Shown here one piece after another: positions 36,363 through 50,500 of a stretch of 64,000 bases of DNA. The translations under genes and the position numbers were made by a program. Position 1 is the stretch's first letter. Every line of letters begins with the position of its first letter. The stretch is taken from positions 372,001-436,000 of the forward strand of contig MBPM02000064.1 in the NCBI GenBank assembly GCA_001695595.3, given 5' to 3'. The DNA comes from Plasmopara viticola. Its lineage: Eukaryota; Oomycota; Peronosporomycetes; Peronosporales; Peronosporaceae. The notes under the pieces are model-generated. The model had not been told where the DNA came from and did not search any database. It was given only the letters and a program-made list of their open reading frames with translations.

Positions 36363-38238
36363 CAGCGCGTTCAAGTTTGATTTTGTTAAGATTTTCTTTT
36401 ACGAAACATAAAATGTTGGGCTTCTTTTCGTGAAAGCCATGTGGGTGTAGTTGCATTTACAGTAAGGCTTTAAACACATGCGGCCTTTTATCAAGGCCGC
36501 AATACAATAATTACACTCTTAATTACTAATACCAAGATGCACAATATTCGAACTAAACAACTTGACTTCATCTTGAGTAGAGGTGCTGTTCCTTACTAAT
36601 TATAGAAAGCATTATTAGTGTTGCTTTTAAAGAACTTTAGACATATTTGAAATCATAATCGTATGGCGTCTTTGTGGTGAGCAAAATAAAAAAGCGCGCA
36701 CACCAAATTAGCATTCAGTAACATTTGCAGACGCCCAAACAGCCAATCGTAATGATCCCGTGCGCTCTAATATTATTTCTTGCATCAAGATTGGCTCGAG
36801 GCTAAGAACTGGCCCACCATCTTGTCGATCGGTTGCCTCGCGGTCCGAAACTACAAATGTACCTAATAAGCTCATAAATGATTTACTCTTCTTGCGCCTT
36901 TGCTGCTATGCACTAGTTGTATAGAACCTCGAGTTTTGAGCACGGCGTTTTTAAGTCAGTATATTGTAGCAGACTCGCAAAATTGTGCGACTCGACGAGC
37001 CTGAAAGTTGACCTAATAATTGAGACAAGCTTTGCTCTGAATAGGTAGAGGGGCAATGAAATTTATGCTGGTTGTTAAACATGACATGTAGACGCCAACC
37101 GCAGACCTATTCCTTCGTTGCTCATCATCAATGGTGTAATCCGTGTGTGTTGTACAAGGGTATGGCAAGTAAGGCGTGTAGGAGTCTGTGTAATCCTACT
37201 CTTTTCCATTTAAACTCGACAAAGGAAGGCGTTACTTGCCATTCTTTTCTTAAGCCTTGCGCCTGATATGATCAAGTAGATTCACTTGACATCTTGAGAC
37301 TTTGCCCTTGCTAAGCTTTGCACGGAACTTCGACAAAGAATTAGGTAGATGTGCTGTATTAAAGATGGCAGACGGGTCACACGATCGCGAGTGATCATAC
37401 TGCTGCAGAGAGAGGTCAGCGGGAACAGGTATACTATGCGATAGGACTTGTATGTCTAGTAATCGGGCAAGCTACAATAGTATATATAGCCTTACTTTTC
37501 ACGACCGAAAGGGTAGGGATCTATTTAGTATCAAATGTTGATACTATCATATTGGTGATACAATGTATTGCTCTGACCATAATGGCCAATGTGCCTTTCC
37601 TACAAAACTACTGTATATATTACTACTTTTCCACGACACACATAGAGTACAGATGGACTGGCACGGATGCGGCGCTTGCGTCAGAATGTCGATAAATATA
37701 GCAAGGCGAGTCAATTACGGTCTCTAGAGCCGTAGTCGTATCGAAGCAGCCATTTGAGCTTGCCGATGCCGCCACATTGTTTGATCCAGCATCTTTTTCG
37801 GGGATATCTTCACCGCATTTCAGGCAGAGAAAGATCAAGAATAGGCGCAAAGAAGCTTGGCGGATTTCACAGTGCAAATACGATTTGCTACAAGCAGATG
37901 AAAGTTGTCCACGGTCACTCGGTAGAGTAGGTACCGCTTTGTTTGCTCAATCGGTTTGACTTGAAGCGTGTAAGGGTGGAAGGACTTAGTTGACAGACTC
38001 GACGGATGCAAGACATCCAGCACGCGTCAATCTTTCATATCCTTGTCTATCTGATGCCCGTTGCGATGCAAACGGCAGCATGCCGGACGTGTGCTAGTTT
38101 GTCCCACCGGAGCCATATCCGCCATGATCAGGTGAACTTGTCGCAAAAAGCCCCCACTGCATTATTACTACTCTGGTCTTTTTTATTAGCCAATCGTATT
38201 GATACTTGACGACGTATTTACAAATCTACAAACCAAGC
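36363..38238. other. Intergenic between two zinc-finger paralogs
   Basis: No supported gene. A minus-strand frame at 37,623-37,877 has a hydrophobic start (LRLFLIFLCLKCG) but no ATG at a suitable place and no effector motif. The rest is AT-rich. Confidence 0.45.
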
Positions 38239-39183
38239 TTAAAATTCGTATGTCGCAGAGAGATACGGCGCCTGTGGGTGATGATGATGGAGCGCCTTGT
38301 GATCCCGTGGCGGCTCGAGCTTTGGCAGTCTGTCCCTAATAATCGCAACATTATGGTGCCCGTTAGCTTGGGCAGCGGCCGCAGCCTGCGCATTCTCGAC
38401 AAAGAGACAGTCGAACAAGTCTTGGACATCCGACTCGAGGATGCGCTGCTGTGGTGGATGCTGCTGCTCCACGGGGGGTGGTTGCGTTGGCCACAACAGC
38501 CCACGCATTGACACTGGCCCCGTGGGTGGTGGCGCTCGACCAGGAAACTCGAACCTCGGACGCGGCAAGGTGGCCACGAGTCCCGCCGAGTCCGGCGCGC
38601 CTTCCTGGCGCGAGGACGGCCCGGCCCGGTGCTGCGTCCGACGGTGTCGCGTCAAGTTGCCGGCCGTACTAAACGTCTTTCCACACCCAGCAAAGTCACA
38701 CGTGTGTGGCGTATGTGCCAAATGGACTTTGAGATGCGGCACGAGCTTTTCGCGGCTCGTAAACACGCGCGTGCAGTGGGCGGCCGGACAGCTGATTTTG
38801 CGCATGGCATGGAGTTTACGGTGACGGGCTAAATTACCAGACGTACTAAAGCGCTTGCCGCACTCGGCCACGGGACACTGATGCGGTTGCTCTCCCGTGT
38901 GCGTCTTGAGGTGTTCGTGCAGCGTGAATTTCCGGTGAAAGCGTCCACCGCAGTTGGGCACGGGACACGAAAACGGTCGATCTTCGGACGGCGCAGCACG
39001 GCGAGACGCGCCCGTTCGACGAGCCGCATTGGCCTCAAAGTTGCCATTGGCACTAGGCGCGAGATTAGCAATGGCACCACTTGAAAGATTGGCATGCGAG
39101 GTGGAATCTTGATGGTGAAGGGAGGTACTGCGTTGCAGGTAGAACGGCGGGTCCCGCGCATCGTCATTTAGCATTGCTTGCAT
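38239..39183 (-). CDS. C2H2 zinc-finger protein, third paralog
   Basis: 314 aa, ATG at 39183. Four C2H2 fingers at residues about 71-95, 101-125, 130-154 and 160-185, aligning one to one with copies A and B (CPVPNCGGRFHRKFTLHEH against CSVPSCNGRFQRKFTLREH). It has a longer N-terminus, a TGEQP linker in place of TGEKP, and a proline inside the third finger helix (KLVPH for KLARH). The C-terminal part is Pro/Gln/Ala/His-rich and keeps the shared motif SDVQDLFDCLFVEN (251-264). GC-rich compared with its surroundings. Presumed DNA-binding regulator. An ACTTGGT repeat lies in its leader, 15 bp before the ATG. Confidence 0.88.
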   Translation of the reverse strand: MQAMLNDDARDPPFYLQRSTSLHHQDSTSHANLSSGAIANLAPSANGNFEANAARRTGASRRAAPSEDRPFSCPVPNCGGRFHRKFTLHEHLKTHTGEQPHQCPVAECGKRFSTSGNLARHRKLHAMRKISCPAAHCTRVFTSREKLVPHLKVHLAHTPHTCDFAGCGKTFSTAGNLTRHRRTQHRAGPSSRQEGAPDSAGLVATLPRPRFEFPGRAPPPTGPVSMRGLLWPTQPPPVEQQHPPQQRILESDVQDLFDCLFVENAQAAAAAQANGHHNVAIIRDRLPKLEPPRDHKALHHHHPQAPYLSATYEF

Positions 39184-39197
39184 GATTAGTACTGATT

Positions 39198-39225
39198 ACT
39201 TGGTACTTGGTACTTGGTACTCGGT
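39198..39225 (-). repeat. Four-unit 7-bp minisatellite in the leader of the zinc-finger gene
   Basis: Plus strand acttggt repeated three times, then actcggt (28 bp). It ends 15 bp upstream of the ATG at 39183, so it is likely transcribed in the 5' UTR. Confidence 0.85.
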
Positions 39226-41587
39226 CCTCGGGTACACGGCGGTACACTTGCACTCGAAACGAGGACGCAAGGAAGGCGGGGCACACAGGGAGGTAATCCC
39301 GTCCACACCGATTGCACAGTGACTCGAGCTGGTATGTTTAAGAATACACTCGAGGGTCCGGGTTGTCGTCGTTGCTGCCACACCTCTGCGTCTGGTTTGG
39401 TGTGTATCAACGGATCCGTCCAGACCATTCCTGGGCAGCGAATAGGGGGGGGGAGAGAAATTAGGATTGGGATAGAAGGCACTTTGGATAGGACAAATCA
39501 CATGCTTGCATGATTATGGCTTTGCTGGCTGGTTGTCATTACTGCGCAGTCTAGGGTTCGGGCCCACGACGGGGCCTCTTTAGACGGACACTATATATCG
39601 AGGAGGAGGTGATGGACACTGTCTCTAGCCTATGCGATGTTTCCCATGCACGAAAAAAGATTGTGGATAGGCTCCTCTCATCTCGAGCGATGGGCCGAGC
39701 CAAAGCTGCAAGCTCACGAGCTGACTTTATTCGTCGCGCCGTCGGAAAGGCAACCTTCATATGCTCCACGACGTTGCTTGATGGTGTGTTGCTGTCGTCA
39801 ATGCAACCGCACTTGCGATCCTCGGTCGGTGACACCATCACACATTACATGCGAGATTGATTTGCAAGTGTAACCGTGAGGGAGGGCCACTTGACTTGAT
39901 CTCTTAACGCCTTCACCATCGTAACGGCGAGCAATTCCTGTATGCTCGCGATGACAACGGGAGCGCTTGTCGAGACAACTTTCCCAATCATAGCGGTGCC
40001 AAGACGCTCTGCAATGCACCAAAGCCCGAGCTTTGCTCAGAATAAAAGCCTTGCAAAAGGCAGTGCCACAAGGACACGCTCCTCAATTTTTTTTTTCAGA
40101 CGCTGATTTGTGATCTCCATATGCGTTGGTTAGTGCTCGACGCTATCGATTAGAGGAACCTTTAAATTACGAAAGACGCAGCTAAAATAACTTCAACATC
40201 ATACGTCAGGGACGGTACCCTCCACGGATGATTTCACCCATGGTATTTATGGCTGCTGCCTCCCGGATATTAAAGCCCGTTTCAATTGGAGAGGCGGATA
40301 AGGTCAGACTTTACAGTTACCGAGTACATGTATCAGCTTTTTCTGGTACAGCTGATGATTACCTGGATAACTAATTACTCGAAAAATAGATCCATTTTGA
40401 GCTTTTAACAGTGACCTTATGAGATTCGATGTCGCACTCGGTTGCCCGCCACTTTCTACAGCCATCGTCATGACGACCGAGGATAATTTAGGTGTCGATG
40501 GATTTGCTAACCACCATTTCCGACACGGAGTAAGTTGTTAGTCGATGAGGTCTGGAAGTATCACCAGCTGCATTGCGCCAGTGGTAAACAATTCGAAAAG
40601 GAAATTCTATCCTTTGTTGCATCCGTCGGCCGCAAAATCAAGCCGTAGTTCGTTCATTTTGAAGGAGTAACGCCAGGAAGTTTGTAGTAGTCCCTACGTT
40701 GTTCCGACAGTCAAAATGGCGTCGGACAGAGGCTCTAAATTGATGACACTTATGGATATTAAACGTCGCTTGTCCAAAAGATGCAGTCCCCGCTTAAACT
40801 GTGGTAGCGTATTAAGGCGATTATCAAGGGTAAGAGGTACAAGCAAAACGCATTAACAATGTATTGAATAAATCTTGAACTGAAGTCGATAGATCGCTGA
40901 AGATCGGGGATCGTGAGCAGTCGATCACGGTAAAATCTTCATCTCCTTTCACGACTCCTCTATGTCGATACTGCGTGTTTTCTTCACACCTGATAGAGCT
41001 GGTTATTTATTATTAGCTTCCGCAATGAATCGTACAATTTTATCAAACGCGCAGTCTTTATCAAGAAGTTATATAAAAATAAATTTGACCCAAGAAATGA
41101 TCAAAACAATAGAGACATTTATAAGCTTTATATATACTAAAATTAAAATTGAATAAATTGAATTTATTCAAGAGAAAAAAAAAGAAACTTTAAAAACGAT
41201 TGTTTGAAAAGCAGCAATTTCAAAATTTTGTGGATGTATTGACGAATATCAATTAAAGATTATTTAAAAAAAAACTATTTTTTAATATAATATTTCTAAA
41301 AAAATATTTTCAAAATCATAAAATAAATTTGCTTCAAATGTCGTTTAGAGCATTCGTTGCTCAAAAGATTTGCTGGCTATTATAAGCCTGATAAGACGGC
41401 TGCATTTGCAGCTCTTTTCGCTTCTAGGAAATTTATAAGCGTCACAGCGTTCGATTTTTACGAGCAGACTTTCTTCTTTGCGCAGCATCAGGCTCCGGCA
41501 CAGAGGTACTTTAAAGTCCAAGTTGGAGAACTTGAAGGCTTTTACCGCCGAAGAAAAGAAAAATTCGACCTTTCTTCTTTTGATTAA
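39226..41587. other. Non-coding region upstream of the third zinc-finger gene
   Basis: The first 800 bases have higher GC and some overlapping frames (for example 39,551-39,838 minus) without recognisable content; they may be the promoter and leader of the zinc-finger gene. After about 40,100 the sequence is AT-rich. A plus-strand frame at 41,357-41,587 (TTG start) ends in a basic segment and is unrecognised. Confidence 0.4.
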
Positions 41588-44500
41588 AAGCTACAGATGG
41601 TTCATTGACCACAAATGATGATGAGTGCGTTGAGGTTGCACTCTTTCACTTTTGAGAGTACCGGTTAAATGCTTGGCAGTTCCTTGCATAACCAGTTCAT
41701 ATGTCCTATGTTCACATGTACGAGCACTTAGCTGAATTCTTCCATCGACCTTCTAATTACACTGCGCTTGCTTGCTCACCTAAAATGAGGGAGGCGCAAG
41801 CATCATATATACTAAGAAATTAAATTAATTGTTGGCCTTCATTACTGGTTGCCACTTTCCGAACTAACTGAGATAATTGTGCCTATTGATGGTCCAAGTA
41901 GAGGCCACCCTCGCACTTAACTCTTAAAAATGCAGGAAGCAACAATAAAGGAGTTAATTTAGTTATCTTCACCAAAAGAAAGTATCCAAAATGCCGTCAA
42001 TGGACGATAAGTGCTGCCAATCTAAGCAATATGCGCTGCTTTGGCTGCAACAAGCAAAGGCTCATGAGCCGTGCTTGGGCTGACATAAATAAATCGTCGT
42101 CATATTTGAGGTTTTGAAGGTTCGATGACACATTTTGCGCCTCCAAGGTCGGGAAACGCCGGGTTGGGGCGTTCTACTAAGGTTCTTCTGATGAATGTGC
42201 AATTGATTTACTACATGGCTATTGGAAATTCTGCGTGATGGCGTCTCTTGAGCTGGCCTGAAAGTTTTTCTAGCTCCACTGATAGTACCCACCGCTAACA
42301 TCGCGAGTAGTAGTGCAGATATACCATACTACAGTGCACAACTCAGCACCTATTTCTGCTGGTAAAAGAGGTCTCTATGCAAGACAGGATAAGTATTGAA
42401 TGTGGTTGATAAAGTACGACCATTTGCGAGTAAAATTGCTTTGCGAGCAGGTAATATGGCTGGACGAGAAGAAAATGAGACACAACACTAAACCAATTTT
42501 TAGGCTATCCGTGCTTGACGAAGTAAGATTATCTACGGTAACACGAAAATTGGTAATTTAACTGGGCATCGTGTCATGACAAGTGCGCATTATTTGGAGA
42601 CACTTTCAAAGTTATTATCAGGGGTGCTGTAGATTGCTAAGTTTGAAGCAAAAAATCGAAAGAATTTCAAAGGTGGCATTGCTAAAAGATGAATGCTTGT
42701 AAAGGTTTATCTCGTAATAGCCATCGATAAACTGTATCAGCCTTTAAAGATAGCGTACGCTTCGCCACGACTCGAAAAATCGGTACTTTTTTTGATAAAG
42801 ATATACAGAAAGTATCTAGAACAAGTTAGACCTTTTACCAGATGGAAGGGTGATAGCCAAAATTGACATCAATCCGGGTACAAATTACTGCGTGATCGAG
42901 AAATGCTCACAACCACAAGAGCAATGTAAGCTCGCTGATGCCTCACTCACCAGAAAAGCAAATAATGGCTTAATTCGGACGCCATAATCTTTGCACTTGT
43001 CATTGACTTTCTGTGCTCGGAAACAAAACGGAAATGTGCTGACTAGTTATCTTTCCAGCAAGCTATACAATGCAACGTTAAATTGGATAAATGTCGATGT
43101 CAACGAAGGTTCTTAAAGCACATCTTAAAGCATACTACCATCGGAAGAGAGCATCTGTCGATCCCGATTCGTCAAATTTACCCCGTATGGCGATAAGTAC
43201 GTCTAGCAGCATAGTATAGAAGGCGTGAGAAAGGCCATCAAAAGCCCCAGCCGTTTGGCCATGTAATTGTTAAAGTTAAAGCGGGCTTTCGCCTAAACTT
43301 AGTTGGGCAATATCAACGTATAAAGCCATTTTTTAAGAGTTCAGTTGGCTCTGGTGGCCCCTGAGGTAAGTTTATCAAACTCATAAAGTCCGATAAACTT
43401 TACATTAGTATATAATTCAATGTGGTATTGCGACAAAGAAGCTTATTGCCGTTGGTGCTCGCGAACGACTTGGCCTACGCCGATTTTCAGTATAAGGAAA
43501 AAATGAAGGCTTAGCCAACCCTTTGCGCAAGTAAGTGCTGGCAACGGAGACTTCGAAATTCTATATCCCATTAATTGAACTACGACATGGTGTTGTACTG
43601 GATGACAGCATCAGCCCTTTTTTACCGCATCTAAACATGCCTTCCAGATGCACCCGTTCTTATTTTGCCGAACAAGACGAAGCTGCCGCCTCATTTCACT
43701 CACAAAGCTTTCAAATATGGCAGTTTCGCCTTAGTCCAGGAAGGTAAGAGAATTGTATGGAACTACGCAGGTCTTGACGTAAAAGTTGTTGCTATAGAAG
43801 TACGCACTGGTGAGCTTTGTGTACGTTGTCGCTAATTCTACCGTCTTTTGAAACAATTTAATATCATGCATCTTATTTTTCCATGATAGATACGGCCCAA
43901 TTGCCTCAACAAATGGCAATATGGTTGTTTTTTTTTGCTGATAAAAACTAATAAAGACCTGACAAGCTTGATATGAGTGTTCGCGCGAGCTAAACCATCC
44001 GTTGGCCTTCTCTATTGACAAACAAAAGCTCAGGCATACAAAGCAGATTCCATTTCTTAGCGCTTAGTGCGATTGTTCATTGCATGCAAAGATGCCAACA
44101 TGAAATGGCTGGCGTTTCATAAGCAATCGCAGTGGCTTTGCTGTGAGTGGACAAGCAATCGGCTCCACTTAAATTGAAAATTTAGCCTTGGTCGTAGCTC
44201 CAAAAATTAAAAAACTTAAATACGACATATTATGGAGACACATGATAGGCAGCAGCGAGAATACGCTTCTATCGCTTTTTGCTTTACACTTTTACTTTTA
44301 CATGAGTAAGTGCCAATTATGTAAAATATATGAGACTTGCCAATAAGTCAGGCTACCGGTCAATACGTTGGCTTCTTGACGAACCTTCTGGTGTGGCAGG
44401 TTCTAAGTATCGGCATTGTCTTTGGTCTGCCAAATGCTATCGACGACATATGGAGTGATTTGTTAGAATGATTCCTATATAATTTAGTCTATTCGGTGCT

Positions 44501-47500
44501 TGTTTTGGCCAGACTACTGGGACACAGACGTTCAATGAGCTCAAAAGTTTGTAATCGAGTTATAATGTCATTGGCTGCGAATATGTTGGATGAAGACCTT
44601 TTATTCGGCACTGCAATTCGGCCAGCACTTTCCAGCGTCTAGATGCTTGCTGATGTCAAGATCAGGTCATCTATTAATGGAAGATCAAATCGGAAGAAGC
44701 AATCGTGTGCTTGAAGACACATCGCTTACCACTTTCGCGAACCGACAAGAAGACAGTGTGGAAGCTTTATTCAACAATGCATTTCAACACATCGACGTGA
44801 CGATTTTTTATGTACATTAATCAAAGCACTTAAAAGTGGCGTAAAATTTTGAAAAACTCCAATGTTTCTGGAAGTAGCGTTCGAGTGTTCCTAAATACTC
44901 ATTGCTGACCGCTTATGCTGACTTTTGTTAATCTGATGTGGGAAAAAGTTTACTGGACGAAATCAGCAGGGCAAGAGATACAATTCCATCCAATCAAGAA
45001 ATTCGTTTATGACAATAACAACTAGAAAGAAAATCTTTGATACTCAAAACTACTACACGAGAGGGTAAACTCCATAATTGCAATCAATACATATCAATGC
45101 GCAAAATAAATCATGTGGGGCATTTTGGAGGTGAAACGATCCCTGAAACTTTGGGTGTCATGTCAGTCCTAAGGTGCTCCGAGCAACACGTTTAATGTTC
45201 GTCGCACGCTCGCTTTTGCCATAAGGGCGAGCAAGGGCAGCCATACAGTGGCTTGTAGGTCTGTAGCCACCAGTGCGGCCGAATTACGCTTTGATAAGCC
45301 AACCGAGTCTGCAGATCGCAACGAAGGAAAGCAAACTCACGATACAGCTCTGACATGTTACACTAAGATGTGCAGCAGTAATTTTGGCCGCGAAAGTCAA
45401 TAATCATGTGATCGAGGAATTTTGCCCTCCCTTTAAAGGGCCATAAGGATCCAGGGCCACGGAGATTTGGCCCTCTAAACGATCACAAATGTGCAAACTC
45501 GTTCGCGCAGGAGCAATTGAGACCTTGGTATCCACAGCGCTGCAAACGGCAGTCCAGAAGGAGATTTCATAGTAACATTTTTAGGAGTCAGCAGAGTTAA
45601 AAAATAAAAAGTTGTGAAATCACTCAAACAGTTTGCTGACGTATCATTGGTAAGATCGACTTCTTTGTCTTATACCTAGCAGCATTTAAAACGTGTTGAA
45701 AGTGACATTGCGTTTTGTAAGATCCATACAGTGCTTATCCACGTCTTTGGTATGCTTTGAGTATTCTATATATAATGCAATAATACCTCCGCAATACAAA
45801 AAAATCCTTTAAACTCATTCCTTTATTTATATGGAAATTGCCAATCTTTTAGGCCTGACAGAAATTTAGCATAGAGCCCTAGATGTTAGTAACGGCCGTT
45901 ACATCATACCTAATAGAGCGCCTACGCAATGGCCAGCGAGCACTAACTCACCCGCCAGTATGCAGCTTGGACAAAGAAGACTTTGGGAGGATCATCTAGT
46001 CTAGTATGCATGTTAACGGTTCTTCCTCGCCCAGTGGTTTGAGGACTTCTCCAACTTCAGCCAAAAGAATCAAGTAAAGTCGCGTGCGTTTCGGTACAGT
46101 CTTGTCTGTAATTATCTATTTAGGCCTCCATTCATCGACAAAATTGTCGAAACAGCTAATTTGTTCAAAGATAAGCGACAAATTATGCAAAAGTAGTCGG
46201 CAGACTATTAAACCATGCGGAGGGCCTAATTTTATGACATGTTACTTAAGATAGCTCCTAATGTATTCTGCGATAGGCACACTAGCCATAAGTGCCAACT
46301 GGCTTTGCAAATCGCGCACCATCGGGTCCCGGCGAAGGAGTCCCGTGAAAGACTTACTTGCTTCCTAAGCAACACACCAAGCTATAATGATGAAAAGCTT
46401 CTGTTTTGATATATTGGACTGATGACGGCCAAGTTGTCGAGCAGCTTTGTGCGCCGTAAAGCGCTTTGATGGCCATTCCTTGCGTGGTCTTTACAGAAGA
46501 GACTTGGCTGAGCAAGTGTCATTGCTCTGATGTGATTTATCGGTAACTAGGCGCATGCTTTTACTACCGCACCAAGGCTCAATGGGGAGCTGATTTTTTT
46601 TACCAAAGAAACTGTAGCCAAAACCTTACCACATTAGACAATTTGTGAGCTCAAAGTACAATTCGACTTATAAAAGGGCCGGAGATAGCTCACCTTAAAG
46701 GCTTTTGGGTATCAGAACGAAGCCAAGACAGGCGCTTGAACTTTTTGCTCTGAGCGCATGTATAGAGTCACTCCCATAATGCGTTCAAATGATCACAAAT
46801 TATTTAGGAAGTGTACGTCGGCTCTATTTTAAGATCATAGGAGCTTCAGGGTAAATCTTCTTTAAATGTTTTGCTCGCAAGATGATGTCATTTTACAAGA
46901 AGCTCTCGGCACCTTCGATATTGTCCCTGCTTTACAACGTATTCCCACACGTATGTGTTGCTATCCTTGACGATAAAGATCTGCTGAGAAGGCTGCTCCC
47001 ACCTCGGCCTTCTGTCTCCTTTATGGGGCAGCAGAGCAGACTGCCTCATGCAAGCGCTTGTGACTACTCTTGAAGGTGAACTAAATGTAAGTGCTTGCGA
47101 CTACTCTTAAAGTTGGCTCGCAAAGTCATTCCTTGGATGCCTTGGACCTTCAAAGACCTAAATAAGGAAATGACTCTTTTGACCATGGGATCTGTTTATA
47201 CTTTCAGTGACTTTCGTTTGGGCGCTCCATCACCCAATTATCTAAGAAAAGCCGTACGCACAACATAGGCGAATGAATCACCGTACCCTTGACGCGCAAA
47301 GCCAGGCGGCTGATCAACTATATATTCAGCTTCAAACGATCTTGTCACAGTTGTTCCAATCAAAAATTCAGTCTTACTTACTTTCCATCAGTATTACTTC
47401 TATTAATTCGTACTATTCATCAGCTATCTCTGTTGTGATGTGTGCTGGTTCTCAGACGCCTACACAAGAAGCGTAATTAGCCGGGAAGTTTTCTTTTACA

Positions 47501-50500
47501 TGCAGATCCTATGTAAAACGAATCCCAATTTACCGCTCCGAGAACATCGTTACGGTATGATATTACCAACATTCCCAAGTCTCGAGCTATCACAGTGTCT
47601 GTGTACGACGCTTAATAACGCTAGCCGACAGACTACGACCAGTTCGCTCGTACAGCACTCCCCGATGTGCGAGCAAAGCGGTATAACTTTGGTGAAAATC
47701 CATTAGTCTTAATTTTGTCGGCAATTGCCAGTCCTGCAGCTCAAGAGAGATCTAGCACCTGTGAGCACTGTTTTTGAAGCGGTCACCAAGGATCAAAAAA
47801 TGGCCTCGTGGCCCAGTGCTATCCACCTCAAGGTTGGAGGCGCAGGCTTACTGTTTGCTATGATCGGAAGTGTAGGATAGTCTTGCTGCTTAGGTCTTTT
47901 GGCACCTACGAAGCCCTCGGAGTAGACATTTTCCCTTCTTTTCATAGAATGCTACAATTGATCGTTGCAATGGCTTCCTTCACGTGATTGCGGTGCTAGC
48001 CCTCTTCATTAAAAAGAGGAAGGATATAACTGGCGTCATGCGATTGCTAAGTGCTCGTGCCGACGCCTGATAAACGCAGCTTGAATGCTGGTCATCTGAA
48101 CTACTAATGATATTGTCGAGACGTGCACTAAGCGCCGTAGCTCCAAAATTAATTATTGTTTTTATTCTTGTGCGCGGCTCGCGTCTCTCGATCGAAAGAA
48201 TGTGGCATTTCATGCCGAAAAATAATATTATGCCCCAGCTGCTAAGTCGACCTTTCATTGCTCTGCCTCACCATCGGAGCTTCTCCGTTTACTTGACTTA
48301 ACAGTTTAAACGGCTTAAAAAGCCCACATAAAACATACGGCACTTCTGCATTCATCTCGAGCGTATATGCTAAGTCCTATACGGCTACGACCATGATTAC
48401 TCTACAAATTTGCTCAGCTGATCTGCTAAAAAGAATTGTCCGTGTTATCAGCAATGTTTTTCGGCACGGCGAGCACAAAGTTAATTCTGAGAAACTGTAA
48501 GCGTAATGGCACCATTAAGCTTGCAGATAGGGTAGATTACCGAAACACTCCGCATGTCCGCACATATGCTTGTAAAACTCAGACTACCGATCTTGGGTGC
48601 TTACCCAGCCATAACAGTTTCTCGACCGAGACGACCTCTATGCGATGCTTCTAAGTCTCATGAAGGATACTATCCGTCAAAGTCATGTTCTGAGGAGTCA
48701 TTACACGCTGTGTGCTACCTCAATCGATGCTGTAGTGCAGCAGCCAGGCTCCTAACAAGAACCGATGTAACATCGTGCTTAATCATGGCATAAATTGTAT
48801 TACTTGAATGTTGAATGCCAGTACTCTTCAGAGTCCTCAGTAGAGTCAAGCACATTACCTCTCACGGCAAAAAGTCAATCTAATACCGATGAACAGTCTG
48901 CGAAAAAGCCAGATTATAGACCAAGCGACGCAACGACTATCAGCCAGATTTTTTGCTTTTCGGCTTACCCTTTACCGTGTATTTATACTTAGAGAATAAG
49001 AGCTAATTTTACTATTTTCAGCGAGGCTGACTTGCGGTGTCTAGCGACGCATAATCTATATAGATGGCAAATAGCCTAGAGACTACCAAGTGCACCCTGA
49101 ACATAACAGCATCATATTTGTTTGCGAGTAGTTCATTGTCATAGCCATGTTTGTTTCTCAGCAGTGCAAGGCTGCCGAGATTCTAGCACGATTACGCTTT
49201 TGCGTTTGCTTGCAGCAGTTTGGTGTAACCTGAACGGTAATTTTGGTTTAGGATAAAGCTCGCAGCAGCCTTTTCTCGACTTCGTTAGACGCTTCTCGGT
49301 ATTGCACTTTTGAATCGATTCCATGTCCGTTAGAGAAGATTAGACAGCGGCTTTATTGAAATTTTCTAATTTGCGCTATGCTCAGGTAAGTGATTAACAA
49401 GACCGAGATAGTATTTCTGGCTCTAAGAAATATTACAATCCGCTACGATTTTGATCTTAGCGGGTTCTTCCTGCAGCTTATGTTCTTGTTCATAAAGCTT
49501 TGGGTAAGAAAATGATTTTAATTGCAGTTTTTATGCATGGACGCAGAGCTTACTCGTGCGCATGAGAGTTCATAAGTAAGCATTGTATTTCTTTGAGTTC
49601 GTCTTTCCGTGATCGGTACAACTATGGAAGAAAGTTTCATCTACGCATGCATCATAAAAGGCTTTAAAAGTTGCATCACGAGACAAATGCGTAACTAGAA
49701 AAATAAAGGCACAACTGATTGCTTCCAAAACATATCACTCGGATTGCCAACGGCGGTCAGTTATACTTCACTCAATCGCTCAAAAGTTAGCAATACTTGT
49801 CAACTAAGCCGATTGCGCTGTATACTGTACAATATCCGCTGTTGTTTTGCAGCACGTCGTCGGTTTCGAGGTGGCGTGCGCATCCAGCTTAACATAAGAG
49901 AGTACAACACACCATTACTCGTTTGGCTTTTTACACTGAATCAACGTAAAAGGAGAGAGGTTACTTTTCCGGAAATTTATAGTTGTGCCTTGCACAAAAA
50001 ATGTGTCAATGAAGTCACGCTTTTTCGTTGACTTTGGCCATTGCCGGCTACGTGAGACCACGCCTTGGTATCGATCAACAAATGGACAGATCGAATTCAA
50101 ATGATAATTCAAAGTCAAAACGCGCTTAGTGCTATTAATTTGAGGTCGTATTATATCAACTTATTTGAATGGTGATGCGATGTTCATCTCTTCCTCAGGT
50201 CAAAAGCCGAATTTCTTTAGTATGTTTTGGGTTTCGAGTCTATTTAAGTGCTGCAACGAACATTCCCTCCAGCTCGAGCAGAGTATTTACTGGAGCTGTA
50301 TTTCACATGTACCCGAGCACTATCGTCATTTGTCGACGTTATTACCTTCAACCCCCCACCGTCAATCACTGATGTATAATTACCATGTATCTCCGTCTTC
50401 TGACGACATAATCGGCGGTCTCATCTAAAATATTAGTTCTTGTGTCGACTCGACGTGACAATGGTGCACTGGTGTCTACATTGAAGTCCACCAAGAGAGG

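Noticed and set aside
37623..37877. Possible secreted effector-like peptide on the minus strand
   Set aside because: Hydrophobic start but no ATG in the right place, no RxLR, dEER or LFLAK motif.
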